This document shows, in pieces, positions 40,080 to 49,895 of a stretch of DNA of 64,000 nt. A program made the position numbers and the translations under genes. Within the stretch, counting starts at the first letter, position 1, and each line of letters opens with the position of its first letter. Origin of the DNA: Pseudomonas cerasi (GTDB lineage: Bacteria; Pseudomonadota; Gammaproteobacteria; Pseudomonadales; Pseudomonadaceae). The stretch spans positions 4,807,001 to 4,871,000 of the forward strand of contig NZ_LT222319.1 of assembly GCF_900074915.1 (NCBI RefSeq). The letters are read 5' to 3'. Under the pieces are notes generated by a model. That model was not told where the DNA came from, did not search any database, and saw only the letters and a program-made list of their open reading frames with translations.

Positions 40080-40877
40080 ATGAATATCTATAGCTCCCGC
40101 CCCGTAGTCCTTTGCCTGTCCGGTCACGACCCTAGTGGCGGCGCCGGTATGCAGGCCGATATAGAAGCCCTGCTCGCCCAAGGCTGCCATGCCGCTCCGG
40201 TGATTACCGCGCTCACCGTGCAAGACACGGTGAACGTCAGTGATTTCCGCGTGCTGGATCGCGAATGGGTGATGGCGCAAGCCAATGCAGTCCTCAACGA
40301 TTCGAGCGTAGCAGCCGTCAAGCTGGGCATGCTGGGGTCACTGGAAATGGTCGATACGGTAGTCGAACTGCTTCTGGCCCACCCGAATTTGCCCATGGTC
40401 TGTGATCCGGTGCTACGCGCTGGCGGCGGCGGCAGACTGGGCAAGGACGAGGTCGGCTACGCCATGCGTGAACGCCTGTTGCCCCTGTCGACCATCGCCA
40501 CCCCGAACCTTCCGGAAGCCCGCATCCTTGCCGAGCTTCCCGAAGGGACTGCGGACGAGTGCGCTGACAGACTACTGCCGTTTTGTGAATATCTGTTGAT
40601 CACAGGCGGACATGGTGATGAGCAGCAGATCCATAACCGTCTGTACCTGCATGATGGCCGGACCCACACTTTCGTCTGCGAGCGTTTGCCCGGCAGCTAC
40701 CACGGCTCTGGCTGTACCCTGGCCAGCGCACTGGCCGGGCGCATCGCCCAGGGTGAAGAGCTGGTCAGCGCGGTGAAGTCGGCACTCGACTACACCTGGC
40801 GGACCCTGAGGGATGCCGAACAGTTGGGCCGGGGGCAATTCGTGCCACGTCGGCTGCCGCTGGATTTTTGCTCGTAA
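40080..40877 (+). CDS. thiD: Hydroxymethylpyrimidine/phosphomethylpyrimidine kinase ThiD
   Basis: 265 residues from ATG at 40080. Ribokinase-fold motifs: VLCLSGHDPSGGAGMQADIE (substrate and nucleotide loop), VITALTVQDTVNV, VCDPVLRAGGGGRLG and LPGSYHGSGCTLASALAGRI (catalytic GSGC with the base Cys/Asp region). It phosphorylates HMP and HMP-P in thiamine synthesis. thiE follows after 23 bases, an operon. Confidence 0.95.
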   Translation: MNIYSSRPVVLCLSGHDPSGGAGMQADIEALLAQGCHAAPVITALTVQDTVNVSDFRVLDREWVMAQANAVLNDSSVAAVKLGMLGSLEMVDTVVELLLAHPNLPMVCDPVLRAGGGGRLGKDEVGYAMRERLLPLSTIATPNLPEARILAELPEGTADECADRLLPFCEYLLITGGHGDEQQIHNRLYLHDGRTHTFVCERLPGSYHGSGCTLASALAGRIAQGEELVSAVKSALDYTWRTLRDAEQLGRGQFVPRRLPLDFCS

Positions 40878-40900
40878 CACATCGCCATGAGGGTCGATTC

Positions 40901-41518
40901 ATGAAACTGCGTGGCCTGTATGCCATTACCGACAGCCAGTTGCTGTCCGGAAAATTTCTGTCGTATGTCGAAGCTGCGCTGGACGGCGGCGTGACGCTGC
41001 TGCAATACCGCGACAAGAACAGTGACGAGTCCCGTCGTCTGCGTGAAGCGACCGAACTGCTCAAGCTCTGCGAGCGCTACAAGACCCGACTGATCATCAA
41101 CGATGACGCTGAGCTGGCTGCGCGGCTGGGGGTGGGCGTGCATCTGGGACAGTCCGACGGCTCGCTGCCCGATGCCCGCGCCCTGCTCGGACACAAGGCG
41201 ATTGTCGGTGCCACCTGTCATGGCCGCGTGGAGCTGGCCGAGCAAGCCAAGGCTGACGGCGCGACGTACGTGGCATTTGGCAGGTTCTTCAATTCCCTGA
41301 CCAAGCCTGGCGCCCCCGCTGTACCGCTGGACCTGATCGCTCAGGTGCGTGCCAGGGTCCATCTGCCGATCGCGGTGATTGGCGGCATTACCCTGGAGAA
41401 CGCACCGCAACTGGTTGAACACGGGGCCGACCTGCTCGCCGTGGTGCACGGCTTGTTCGGCGCTGAAAACACTCAGGAAGTGACGCGCCGGGCAAAAGCT
41501 TTCACGGCGTTGTTGTAG
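40901..41518 (+). CDS. thiE: Thiamine-phosphate synthase ThiE
   Basis: 205 residues from ATG at 40901 (MKLRGLYAITDSQLLSGKFL). TIM-barrel motifs: GVTLLQYRDKNSDE (HMP-PP pocket), LIINDDAELAARLGVGVHLG (Mg/phosphate), ATCHGRVELAEQAKADGATY, FNSLTKPGAP (flexible loop) and IAVIGGITLENAPQLVEHGA (phosphate-binding GGI). It joins HMP-PP and HET-P to thiamine phosphate. Second gene of thiD-thiE. Confidence 0.96.
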   Translation: MKLRGLYAITDSQLLSGKFLSYVEAALDGGVTLLQYRDKNSDESRRLREATELLKLCERYKTRLIINDDAELAARLGVGVHLGQSDGSLPDARALLGHKAIVGATCHGRVELAEQAKADGATYVAFGRFFNSLTKPGAPAVPLDLIAQVRARVHLPIAVIGGITLENAPQLVEHGADLLAVVHGLFGAENTQEVTRRAKAFTALL

Positions 41519-41774
41519 AGCGGAATGGTCGTGGGCCAGAAACGGGCGACGCTTCGCCTTCTCGCGAAGGCGATGGTTCAGAATGCTCTGTTTTCGGGGC
41601 CTGCACTGCCCCCCTCGCGAGCCAGTACGTGGATCCTCCTTCATTTGATATAGTGCGTGTTCCTGCGCCTTCTCTGGCTCATGCCACCCAATAAAGCAGC
41701 CCACCCTGAAGCTGCCCGCCTCGGCTGACCCCAGCGTAGACACGAATTCCCCGTTTCAAAGCAGAGACCCGATC

Positions 41775-43058
41775 ATGTCCCGTTCCGAAACACTGTTCGC
41801 CAACGCCCAAAAACACATCCCCGGCGGCGTCAATTCGCCGGTTCGCGCCTTCAAGAGCGTGGGTGGCACGCCACTGTTCTTCAAGCACGCTGCGGGCGCC
41901 TACGTGACTGACGAAGACGACAAGCGTTATGTGGATTACGTCGGCTCCTGGGGCCCGATGATTCTTGGCCATAGCCACCCCGACGTGCTCGATGCCGTGC
42001 GCAGCCAGCTGGAACACGGCCTGTCCTACGGCGCACCGACGGCCATGGAAACCGAAATGGCCGACCTGGTCTGCGAACTGGTGCCATCCATGGAAATGGT
42101 TCGCATGGTCAGCTCGGGCACTGAAGCGACCATGAGTGCAATCCGTCTGGCCCGTGGCTTCACCGGCCGCGACAGCATCCTCAAGTTCGAAGGTTGCTAC
42201 CACGGTCACTCCGACAGCCTGCTGGTCAAGGCCGGCTCCGGTGCGCTGACCCTCGGCGTGCCCAGCTCGCCTGGCGTACCTGCTGCTTTCGCCAAACACA
42301 CCCTGACCGTGCCCTTCAACAACCTCGACGCCGTGCGTGACCTGCTGGCCGAAGTGGGTCAGGAAGTGGCGTGCATCATCGTTGAACCCGTGGCTGGCAA
42401 CATGAACTGTGTGCCGCCTGCGCCTGGCTACCTGCAAGGGCTGCGCGACCTGTGCGACGAGCACGGCGTGGTGCTGATTTTCGATGAAGTGATGACCGGT
42501 TTCCGCGTTGCCCTCGGTGGCGCACAGGCTTACTACGGCGTGACGCCCGACCTGAGCACTTTTGGCAAAATCATCGGCGGCGGCATGCCGGTCGGCTGCT
42601 TTGGCGGCAAACGCGAAATCATGTCGCACATCGCACCGCTCGGCCCGGTCTATCAGGCCGGCACCCTGTCGGGCAACCCGCTGGCGATGGCGGCCGGCCT
42701 TACCACCCTGCGCCTGATCAGCCGTCCGGGCTTTCACGATGAACTGAGCGACTACACCCGCCGCCTGCTCGAAGGCCTGCAACAGCGCGCCGATGCCGCA
42801 GGTATCCCGTTCGTGACGACCCAGGCCGGCGGCATGTTCGGCCTGTATTTCAGCGAAGCCGACCAAATCGTGACGTTCGAAGACGTGATGACCAGTGACT
42901 CCGAGCGCTTCAAGCGCTTCTTCCACCTGATGCTGGAAGGCGGTGTTTACCTCGCGCCGAGCGCTTTTGAAGCGGGTTTCACTTCCATCGCCCATGGTGA
43001 TGCCGAGCTGAAACTGACCCTGGATGCCGCAGAAAAGGCATTCGCTGCGCTGAAATAA
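41775..43058 (+). CDS. hemL: Glutamate-1-semialdehyde 2,1-aminomutase HemL
   Basis: 427 residues, full length. Class III aminotransferase motifs: PGGVNSPVRAFKSVGGTPLF, MVRMVSSGTEATMSAIRLAR (PLP phosphate), LIFDEVMTGFRVALGGAQAY (Asp that binds the PLP nitrogen), and STFGKIIGGGMPVGCFGGK, with the PLP Lys in TFGKIIGG. It converts GSA to 5-aminolevulinate for heme. Alone after thiDE, with a 256-base gap. Confidence 0.97.
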   Translation: MSRSETLFANAQKHIPGGVNSPVRAFKSVGGTPLFFKHAAGAYVTDEDDKRYVDYVGSWGPMILGHSHPDVLDAVRSQLEHGLSYGAPTAMETEMADLVCELVPSMEMVRMVSSGTEATMSAIRLARGFTGRDSILKFEGCYHGHSDSLLVKAGSGALTLGVPSSPGVPAAFAKHTLTVPFNNLDAVRDLLAEVGQEVACIIVEPVAGNMNCVPPAPGYLQGLRDLCDEHGVVLIFDEVMTGFRVALGGAQAYYGVTPDLSTFGKIIGGGMPVGCFGGKREIMSHIAPLGPVYQAGTLSGNPLAMAAGLTTLRLISRPGFHDELSDYTRRLLEGLQQRADAAGIPFVTTQAGGMFGLYFSEADQIVTFEDVMTSDSERFKRFFHLMLEGGVYLAPSAFEAGFTSIAHGDAELKLTLDAAEKAFAALK

Positions 43059-43069
43059 GCTCGGCATGC

Positions 43070-43108
43070 ATCACTCGCGCAGGGTGTCAGTGAACCGGCG
43101 CGAGTGAT
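43070..43108 (+). terminator. Inverted repeat after hemL
   Basis: Perfect 11-bp arms ATCACTCGCGC and GCGCGAGTGAT with a 17-base loop, 12 bases after the hemL stop. There is no following T-run, so it may be an mRNA-stabilising or Rho-assisted stem. Confidence 0.6.
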
Positions 43109-43354
43109 GACTGCGAATGAAACTGAACGTTAAGTACGTATTTTGCTTCTACAATGCAACGCGAACGCTGCACAGACACGCTGACAACAACCCTCTTTCA
43201 GGTAATCCGCCCGTAAAAAAGGATGTTTTCAGGCCGTGCAGCAGAAAATCCGTAAAGACTTTGTAAGGTTGGCTCTGCTTATTTCATAATGCGCAGCCAG
43301 CACGTTTAGCTGGTCGGGCATGCCCGCACCTTTTTCAGAGGTAAGTCGACTCCC

Positions 43355-43903
43355 ATGAACCGCACCGGCCGCACCCTTGTATTGGGCTGCCTGTTGCTTG
43401 TCTATCCTCTGCTGGCAACTGCCGGCGGCAACTCGTTGTTAGTCCCGGCGATGGGTCGTTGCACCCTCAATACCCAGCCAGAGAACCTGCCTGCAGCGCT
43501 CGAAGCCTGCCAACAGGCCGCCAAGGGTGGGGACGCGCAGGCGCAGTACGAGTTGGGTGAGTTGTATTACGAGGGCAGAAATGCACCTCGCGATTTGTCG
43601 CAGGCGCTGAATTATTTCGAGCAGGCTTCGCTGCAGGGCCATGCCCAGGCGCAGTATCAACTGGGCTTGATGTTCAGCCGTGGTGAAGGTGTGCAGGCCA
43701 ACAACATTCAGGCCTACATCGTGCTGAAGATGGCCGCGGTCAACGGTTCGGAAGACGCGCTGGACGCTGCCGACGAAGTCTCGGCGAAGATGCAGCGTGA
43801 CGAGCTCGAAGTCGCCACTCAGGTACTCGGGCAGATTTTCCGCAAATACCTGCTTGAACTGCAGACCGCCGAAGGTCGCAGTCCTTTTTCTCCGTTGCCC
43901 TGA
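43355..43903 (+). CDS. Exported Sel1-like repeat protein
   Basis: 182 residues. Signal peptide (1-23, MNRTGRTLVLGCLLLVYPLL-ATAGG). Two or three Sel1-type repeats: GDAQAQYELGELYYEGRNAP RDLSQALNYF and GHAQAQYQLGLMFSRGEGVQ ANNIQAYIVLKMAA. These helical repeats bind partner proteins in the periplasm. Conserved next to miaB in Pseudomonas (position of PA3978). Function unknown. SD AGAGGTAAG precedes the ATG by about eight bases. Confidence 0.88.
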   Translation: MNRTGRTLVLGCLLLVYPLLATAGGNSLLVPAMGRCTLNTQPENLPAALEACQQAAKGGDAQAQYELGELYYEGRNAPRDLSQALNYFEQASLQGHAQAQYQLGLMFSRGEGVQANNIQAYIVLKMAAVNGSEDALDAADEVSAKMQRDELEVATQVLGQIFRKYLLELQTAEGRSPFSPLP

Positions 43904-43945
43904 TCAGGAATCTTTCAGGGCAATCGCGATTCACACCTGCAACGC

Positions 43946-44272
43946 TTACTTTTCCGGCATCGGCATGGGGAACGGCATCACATTGCTGCTGCCGCGCGCT
44001 TCGCTGATCTTCGGCGTGCCCATGCGTTCGACTTCATCAATGCGCACAATCGAATGCATCGGCACGAAACTGCGCACCACACCTTCGAACTGGGCCTTGA
44101 GCTTCTCTTCGCTAGGGTCCACCACAACGGTCGTGCGCTCGCCGAAGACGAATTCTTCAACTTCCAGAAAGCCCCACAGATCACTTTGGTAGATCTGCTT
44201 GGCGTACATCTCGAACACCTGTCCCTGGTTGAGGAAAATCACCTTGTAGATTGGAGCTTCGCGTTTGGTCAT
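43946..44272 (-). CDS. DUF1820 family protein
   Basis: 108 residues (MTKREAPIYKVIFLNQGQVF). The whole sequence fits DUF1820: YKVIFLNQGQVFEMYAKQIY, WGFLEVEEFVFGE and VPMHSIVRIDEVERMGTPKI. Small beta-rich soluble protein, conserved in gamma-proteobacteria next to miaB. Function unknown. Divergent from miaB with 139 bases between starts. Confidence 0.88.
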   Translation of the reverse strand: MTKREAPIYKVIFLNQGQVFEMYAKQIYQSDLWGFLEVEEFVFGERTTVVVDPSEEKLKAQFEGVVRSFVPMHSIVRIDEVERMGTPKISEARGSSNVMPFPMPMPEK

Positions 44273-44411
44273 AACGGGCGGGTAACGATCGGAGATGAAA
44301 AAGGGGCACGGACTATAGCATGTCCGCCCGCCTCGTCGGACAGCCGACGCTAGGAACCCGAGCCCTTCATCCTTATAATGCGCGGTTCACTGACACGGTT
44401 GATCATCACGC

Positions 44412-45740
44412 ATGGCCAAAAAGCTTTATATCGAAACCCACGGTTGCCAGATGAACGAGTACGACAGCTCGCGCATGGTCGACCTGCTGGGCGAACATCA
44501 GGCCCTGGAAGTCACCGCTCGCGCGGAAGACGCCGACGTGATCCTGCTCAATACCTGCTCGATTCGTGAACGCGCCCAGGACCGGGTGTATTCCCAGCTC
44601 GGCCGCTGGCGTGAGCTGAAGCTGGCCAATCCGGAAATGGTTATCGCTGTCGGCGGCTGCGTGGCCAGCCAGGAAGGCGCAGCCATTCGTGATCGCGCGC
44701 CCTATGTGGACGTGGTGTTCGGCCCGCAGACCCTGCACCGCCTGCCGGAAATGATCGACGCCGCACGCGTGACCCGCTTGCCGCAGGTCGATGTCTCGTT
44801 CCCGGAAATCGAAAAATTCGACCACTTGCCCGAGCCGCGCGTCGATGGCCCGAGCGCTTATGTGTCGGTGATGGAAGGCTGCAGCAAATACTGCACGTTC
44901 TGCGTGGTGCCCTACACCCGTGGCGAGGAAGTCAGTCGCCCGTTCGACGATGTGCTGAGCGAAGTGATCCACCTGGCCGAAAACGGCGTGCGTGAAGTCA
45001 CCCTGCTGGGGCAGAACGTCAACGGTTATCGCGGCACCACCCACGACGGCCGCGTCGCAGACCTGGCGGACCTGATTCGCGTGGTCGCCGCCGTCGATGG
45101 CATCGACCGAATTCGCTACACCACCTCGCACCCGCTGGAGTTTTCCGACAGCCTGATCCAGGCCCACGCGGAAGTGCCGGAACTGGTCAAACACCTGCAT
45201 TTGCCTGTGCAGTCGGGCTCCGACCGCATTCTGGCGGCGATGAAGCGCAACCACACCACGCTGGAATACAAGTCGCGTTTGCGCAAGCTCAGGGCCGCAG
45301 TGCCGGGCATCAGTATCAGTTCCGACTTCATCGTCGGCTTCCCCGGCGAGACCGAAAAGGATTTCGACAACACCATGAAGCTGATCGAGGACGTGGGTTT
45401 CGACTTCTCGTTCTCGTTCGTCTACAGCCCGCGCCCGGGCACGCCCGCCGCGGACCTCAAGGACGATACGCCCGAAGCCCTGAAGAAAGAGCGCCTGGCC
45501 GCCCTGCAACATCGTCTGAACCAGCAGGGTTTCGAGATCAGCCGGCAGATGGTGGGCAGCATCCAGCGCATTCTGGTGACCGACTACTCGAAGAAAGACC
45601 CAGGCGAACTGCAGGGCCGCACCGAGAACAACCGGATCGTCAATTTTCGCTGCGACAACCCCAAATTGATCGGGCAGTTTGCCGATGTACACATCGATGA
45701 TGCGCAGCCTCACTCGTTGCGCGGCTCGCTGCTACAGTAA
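44412..45740 (+). CDS. miaB: tRNA-2-methylthio-N6-dimethylallyladenosine synthase MiaB
   Basis: 442 residues. UPF0004 domain (1-125) with Cys in ETHGCQMNEYDS, NTCSIRERAQ and GGCVASQEG; radical SAM domain (about 145-375) with CSKYCTFCVVPYTRG (CxxxCxxC); TRAM domain (about 378-440). It adds the methylthio group to i6A37 of tRNAs using two Fe-S clusters. First gene before the ybeZ-ybeY-corC-lnt run. Confidence 0.97.
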   Translation: MAKKLYIETHGCQMNEYDSSRMVDLLGEHQALEVTARAEDADVILLNTCSIRERAQDRVYSQLGRWRELKLANPEMVIAVGGCVASQEGAAIRDRAPYVDVVFGPQTLHRLPEMIDAARVTRLPQVDVSFPEIEKFDHLPEPRVDGPSAYVSVMEGCSKYCTFCVVPYTRGEEVSRPFDDVLSEVIHLAENGVREVTLLGQNVNGYRGTTHDGRVADLADLIRVVAAVDGIDRIRYTTSHPLEFSDSLIQAHAEVPELVKHLHLPVQSGSDRILAAMKRNHTTLEYKSRLRKLRAAVPGISISSDFIVGFPGETEKDFDNTMKLIEDVGFDFSFSFVYSPRPGTPAADLKDDTPEALKKERLAALQHRLNQQGFEISRQMVGSIQRILVTDYSKKDPGELQGRTENNRIVNFRCDNPKLIGQFADVHIDDAQPHSLRGSLLQ

Positions 45741-45916
45741 AGCTTGAGTGTCGCTGCAGAAACGAATCGCCGAATGAATTCGTTTCTGCGCGGTCCCTAC
45801 CATTGAGCACGGTGAATCCCTGGCGCGGCCTTTAACAAGGCAACGCTTTCGCACAATCAGCGCTAGGGGTATTCTTCAATACATCTCAATTGCCGCCGGA
45901 CGGCCATTAAACGACC

Positions 45917-46939
45917 TTGAACGCACCCATAGAACCTCATCGCTTCACCCTCGAGCCTTTCGAGGCCCATCGTTTCGCCAACTTGTGCGGGCAACTCGAC
46001 GAGCACTTGCGCCTGATCGAGCAACGCCTGGACATCGAGATCCGCAATCGCGGCAATCAATTCGAGCTGATTGGCGACGCCAAACAAAATCATTCCGCCG
46101 AGAACCTTCTGCGCCGTCTGTACCGGGAAACCAAAGGTACCGAACTGACGCCGGACATGGTCCACCTGTTCCTTCAGGAATCGGGTGTGGACGGCCTCGA
46201 CAATCACCCTGCCGCCGAAGTCGGCGTCTCGCTGCGCACCAAAAAGGGCATGATTCGCCCGCGCGGCCTGAACCAGCAGCGTTACGTCAAGGAAGTCCTC
46301 AGCAACGACATCAACTTCGGCATCGGCCCGGCGGGTACCGGCAAGACCTACCTGGCGGTGGCCTGCGCGGTGGATGCACTGGAGCGCGAGCAGATCCGAC
46401 GCATCCTGCTGGTGCGCCCGGCGGTCGAGGCTGGCGAGAAGCTGGGCTTCCTGCCCGGCGATCTGGCACAGAAGATCGACCCGTACCTGCGCCCGCTGTA
46501 CGACGCGCTGTACGAGATGCTCGGTTTCGAATACGTCGCCAAGCTGATCGAGAAGCAGGTCATTGAAGTGGCACCGCTGGCTTACATGCGCGGACGCACC
46601 CTTAATAACAGCTTCATCATTCTCGACGAAAGTCAGAACACCACCGTCGAGCAGATGAAGATGTTCCTGACCCGTATCGGCTTCGGCTCCACGGCCGTGA
46701 TCACCGGCGACATCACCCAGGTCGACCTGCCGAAGGGCACTCGCTCCGGGCTGACGCACGTCATCGATGTGCTCAAGGACGTGCCGGGCATCAGCTTCAC
46801 GCATTTCAAACCCAAGGATGTGGTTCGCCACCCGCTGGTTCAGCGCATCGTCGAAGCCTACGAGCGTTTCGACGACCGCCTCAGCGATGGTCCGTCGGGC
46901 AACAACAGTTACCCACGGGACAACCACCGCGATGCTTGA
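45917..46939 (+). CDS. ybeZ: PhoH-like ATPase YbeZ
   Basis: 340 residues from TTG at 45917 (MNAPIEPHRFTLEPFEAHRF); the ribosome site is weak. N-terminal KH-like portion, then the PhoH ATPase: FGIGPAGTGKTYLAVACAVD (Walker A), FIILDESQNTTVEQMKMFLT (Walker B), ITGDITQVDLP and RHPLVQRIV. It works with the endoribonuclease YbeY in rRNA and ribosome quality control. The last 8 bases overlap ybeY. Confidence 0.93.
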   Translation: MNAPIEPHRFTLEPFEAHRFANLCGQLDEHLRLIEQRLDIEIRNRGNQFELIGDAKQNHSAENLLRRLYRETKGTELTPDMVHLFLQESGVDGLDNHPAAEVGVSLRTKKGMIRPRGLNQQRYVKEVLSNDINFGIGPAGTGKTYLAVACAVDALEREQIRRILLVRPAVEAGEKLGFLPGDLAQKIDPYLRPLYDALYEMLGFEYVAKLIEKQVIEVAPLAYMRGRTLNNSFIILDESQNTTVEQMKMFLTRIGFGSTAVITGDITQVDLPKGTRSGLTHVIDVLKDVPGISFTHFKPKDVVRHPLVQRIVEAYERFDDRLSDGPSGNNSYPRDNHRDA

Positions 46940-47432
46940 GCTGGACCTGCAGATTGCAAGCGAGACAAGCGCCCCTGACGAAGCCCGATTCCGCCTCTGG
47001 TGTGAAATGGGCCTGCGTCAGCGCAGTGCCGACTCCGAGCTGACCATCCGCCTGGTTGACGAAACCGAAGGGCGTGAGCTCAATCACACCTGGCGACACA
47101 AAAATTACGCAACAAACGTGCTTTCATTCCCGGCAGACGTTCCAGACGACATGCTGGACATCCCGTTGCTGGGTGATCTGGTTATCTGCGTTCCGGTCGT
47201 CAACCGTGAAGCCGTTGAACAGGGCAAGTCCGTCGACGCGCACTGGGCGCACATGGTCATTCATGGCTGCCTTCATCTGCTGGGTTACGACCACATCGAT
47301 GATGAAGAAGCCGAAGAAATGGAAGCACTGGAACGAACGTTGCTTGAGGAGCTGGGCTATCCCGATCCCTACGCCGACGACGAAAGTGCCGACCATCCAC
47401 ATTCAGACACACCAAGCAAGGACCACGAGTAA
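46932..47432 (+). CDS. ybeY: Endoribonuclease YbeY (16S rRNA maturation)
   Basis: 166 residues from ATG at 46932 (MLELDLQIASETSAPDEARF), overlapping ybeZ by eight bases. The zinc motif HGCLHLLGYDH (His-x3-His-x5-His) is present, preceded by HKNYATNVLSFPADVPDDML and LGDLVICVPVVNREAVEQGK. YbeY processes the 16S 3' end and helps degrade faulty ribosomes. The tail (DPYADDESADHPHSDTPSKD) is acidic and longer than in E. coli. Confidence 0.96.
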   Translation: MLELDLQIASETSAPDEARFRLWCEMGLRQRSADSELTIRLVDETEGRELNHTWRHKNYATNVLSFPADVPDDMLDIPLLGDLVICVPVVNREAVEQGKSVDAHWAHMVIHGCLHLLGYDHIDDEEAEEMEALERTLLEELGYPDPYADDESADHPHSDTPSKDHE

Positions 47433-47437
47433 GGGCT

Positions 47438-48280
47438 ATGAGCGAAGACCGATCGAGCAACGGGCAAAAGTCATGGTTGGGTAAACTGACCCAGGCCTTT
47501 GTCCATGAGCCGAAAAACCGCCAGGAGCTGCTTGAGCTGCTGCGCGAAGCCCACCAGAACAAACTGCTGGACAGCGAAGCGCTGGCCATCGTCGAGGGCG
47601 CCATTCAAGTGGCTGACCTGCAAGTGCGCGACATCATGGTGCCTCGCTCGCAGATGATCAGCATCAAGGCGACCCAGACACCCCGGGAATTTCTGCCTGC
47701 GGTCATCGATGCTGCGCACTCGCGCTATCCGGTGATCGGCGAAAGCCACGATGATGTGCTCGGTGTGCTGCTGGCCAAGGATCTGCTGCCGCTGATCCTC
47801 AAGGCCGACGGTGACAGCGATGACGTCAAGAAGCTGCTGCGTCCGGCCACTTTCGTGCCCGAATCCAAGCGTCTCAACGTGCTGTTGCGCGAATTTCGCG
47901 CCAACCACAACCACATGGCCATCGTCATTGACGAATACGGCGGCGTGGCGGGTCTGGTAACCATCGAAGACGTACTGGAACAGATCGTCGGCGATATCGA
48001 AGACGAGCATGACGTCGAGGAAGACAGCTACATCAAACCGCTGCCCAGCGGCGACTTCCTGGTCAAGGCCCTTACGCCGGTCGAGAATTTCAACGAATTC
48101 TTCGATAGCACGTTCTCGGACGACGAGTTCGATACTGTGGGCGGTCTGGTGATGAATGCCTTCGGCCATCTGCCCAAGCGCAACGAAATCACTGAAATCG
48201 GTGCCTATCGTTTCCGCATCCTGAGCGCTGACAGCCGTCGCATTCATTTGCTGCGCGTGACGCCCATTTCACGTCCGTAA
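47438..48280 (+). CDS. corC: CorC/HlyC family protein with tandem CBS domains
   Basis: 280 residues, ATG five bases after the ybeY stop. N-terminal helical part (ELLELLREAHQNKLLDSEAL), CBS pair (about 65-190) with VRDIMVPRSQMISIKATQTP, SRYPVIGESHDDVLGVLLAK DLLPLI and MAIVIDEYGGVAGLVTIEDV, then the CorC/HlyC C-terminal domain (about 205-280). In E. coli (YbeX) it is linked to Mg/Co efflux and to ribosome maintenance. Third gene of the operon. Confidence 0.95.
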   Translation: MSEDRSSNGQKSWLGKLTQAFVHEPKNRQELLELLREAHQNKLLDSEALAIVEGAIQVADLQVRDIMVPRSQMISIKATQTPREFLPAVIDAAHSRYPVIGESHDDVLGVLLAKDLLPLILKADGDSDDVKKLLRPATFVPESKRLNVLLREFRANHNHMAIVIDEYGGVAGLVTIEDVLEQIVGDIEDEHDVEEDSYIKPLPSGDFLVKALTPVENFNEFFDSTFSDDEFDTVGGLVMNAFGHLPKRNEITEIGAYRFRILSADSRRIHLLRVTPISRP

Positions 48281-48308
48281 ACACTTGATGCTGCTTTAAG
48301 GAATCTAC

Positions 48309-49829
48309 ATGCGCTGGATAACCCGCCCCGGCTGGCCCGGTAACCTGCTGGCCCTGGCGGCTGGCGGGCTCACGACCCTGGCCCTGGCGCCCTTTGACCT
48401 CTGGCCTCTGGTGCTGGTCGCAGTGGCGATGTTCTATCTGGGCCTGCGCGACCTGAACCCGCGCCAGGCACTGGCCCGTGGCTGGTGCTATGGCTTCGGT
48501 CTGTACGGCGCCGGCACCAGCTGGATCTACGTCAGCATTCACACCTACGGCGGCGCTTCCGTGCTATTGGCCGGGCTGTTGATGCTGTTGTTTATCGCCG
48601 CCATTGCCCTGTTCTTCGCCCTGCCCGCCTGGGTCTGGGCGCGCTGGCTGCGTCGCAATGAAGCACCGCTGGCCGATGCGCTGGCCTTCGCAGCGCTATG
48701 GCTATGGCAGGAAGCGTTTCGCGGCTGGTTTCTCACTGGTTTCCCGTGGCTCTACTCCGGCTACAGTCAGCTCGACGGCCCACTGGCCGGGCTCGCCCCC
48801 GTCGGCGGCGTATGGCTGATTTCGTTCTCGCTGGCGCTGACTGCTGCACTGTTGTGCAACCTGCACCGCCTGCGTGCACGCAAATCGTTTCTGGCCATGG
48901 GCGTGGTGCTGTTACTGGCCCCGTGGGTCATCGGCTTGGCACTCAAGGGTCACGCTTGGACATCGCCGTCCGGCGCGCCACTGAAAGTTGCGGCGATGCA
49001 GGGCAACGTCGAACAAAGCATGAAGTGGGACCCGCAAAAGCTTAACGATCAGCTGGCGCTGTACCGCGACATGACCTTCCGCTCGCAGCAGGCAGACCTG
49101 ATCGTCTGGCCGGAAACCGCCGTGCCGGTGCTCAAGGAAAGCGCAGAAGGCTATCTGTCGATGATGGGCAAGTTCGCTTCGGACCGCGGCGCTGCGCTGA
49201 TCACCGGCGTACCGGTGCGTGAACCGACCGGGCGCGGTGAGTATCGTTATTACAACGGCATCACGGTCACGGGTCAGGGTGACGGCACCTACTACAAGCA
49301 GAAGCTGGTGCCGTTCGGTGAGTACGTGCCGCTGCAGGACCTGCTGCGCGGGCTGATTTCCTTCTTCGATCTGCCAATGTCGGACTTCGCGCGCGGGCCG
49401 AACGATCAGGCGTTATTGCAGGCCAAGGGTTATCACATCGCGCCCTTCATCTGCTACGAAGTGGTCTATCCAGAGTTCGCCGCAGGCCTGTCGGCACAAA
49501 GCGACCTGCTGCTGACGGTCAGCAACGACACCTGGTTCGGCACCTCGATCGGCCCTCTGCAACACTTGCAGATGGCCCAGATGCGCGCCCTTGAAGCAGG
49601 CCGCTGGATGATCCGCGCCACCAACAACGGCGTGACCGCGCTGATCGACCCGTTTGGCAAGATCACCGAGCAGATTCCGCAGTTCGAACGCGGCGTGCTG
49701 TACGGCGAAGTGGTGCCCATGCATGAACTCACGCCTTATCTGCACTGGCGCTCGTGGCCGCTGGCGATTGTCTGCCTGCTGCTGTTTGGCTGGGCGTTGA
49801 TGGCGGCACGGATTTCCAAGACCGTCTGA
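48309..49829 (+). CDS. lnt: Apolipoprotein N-acyltransferase Lnt
   Basis: 506 residues. Six to eight N-terminal membrane segments (about 10-215), then the periplasmic nitrilase domain with the Glu-Lys-Cys triad: LIVWPETAVPVL (Glu), YKQKLVPFGEYVPLQ (Lys) and FICYEVVYPEFAA (Cys). A last membrane span ends the protein. It adds the third acyl chain to lipoproteins, needed for export to the outer membrane by Lol, relevant to LptE, RlpA and MltB-like proteins encoded nearby. Last gene of ybeZ-ybeY-corC-lnt. Confidence 0.97.
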   Translation: MRWITRPGWPGNLLALAAGGLTTLALAPFDLWPLVLVAVAMFYLGLRDLNPRQALARGWCYGFGLYGAGTSWIYVSIHTYGGASVLLAGLLMLLFIAAIALFFALPAWVWARWLRRNEAPLADALAFAALWLWQEAFRGWFLTGFPWLYSGYSQLDGPLAGLAPVGGVWLISFSLALTAALLCNLHRLRARKSFLAMGVVLLLAPWVIGLALKGHAWTSPSGAPLKVAAMQGNVEQSMKWDPQKLNDQLALYRDMTFRSQQADLIVWPETAVPVLKESAEGYLSMMGKFASDRGAALITGVPVREPTGRGEYRYYNGITVTGQGDGTYYKQKLVPFGEYVPLQDLLRGLISFFDLPMSDFARGPNDQALLQAKGYHIAPFICYEVVYPEFAAGLSAQSDLLLTVSNDTWFGTSIGPLQHLQMAQMRALEAGRWMIRATNNGVTALIDPFGKITEQIPQFERGVLYGEVVPMHELTPYLHWRSWPLAIVCLLLFGWALMAARISKTV

Positions 49830-49895
49830 CTGCACCAAGCCGGTTTCATCTGCCTGCAGGTGGAATCGGCTTCAGATGGCCATTGCTTCAAATGA

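Noticed and set aside
41679..43067. Long minus-strand open frame (462 codons) opposite hemL
   Set aside because: Antisense shadow of a well-supported gene in a GC-rich genome; no family features, His/Gln/Val-rich composition typical of such shadows.
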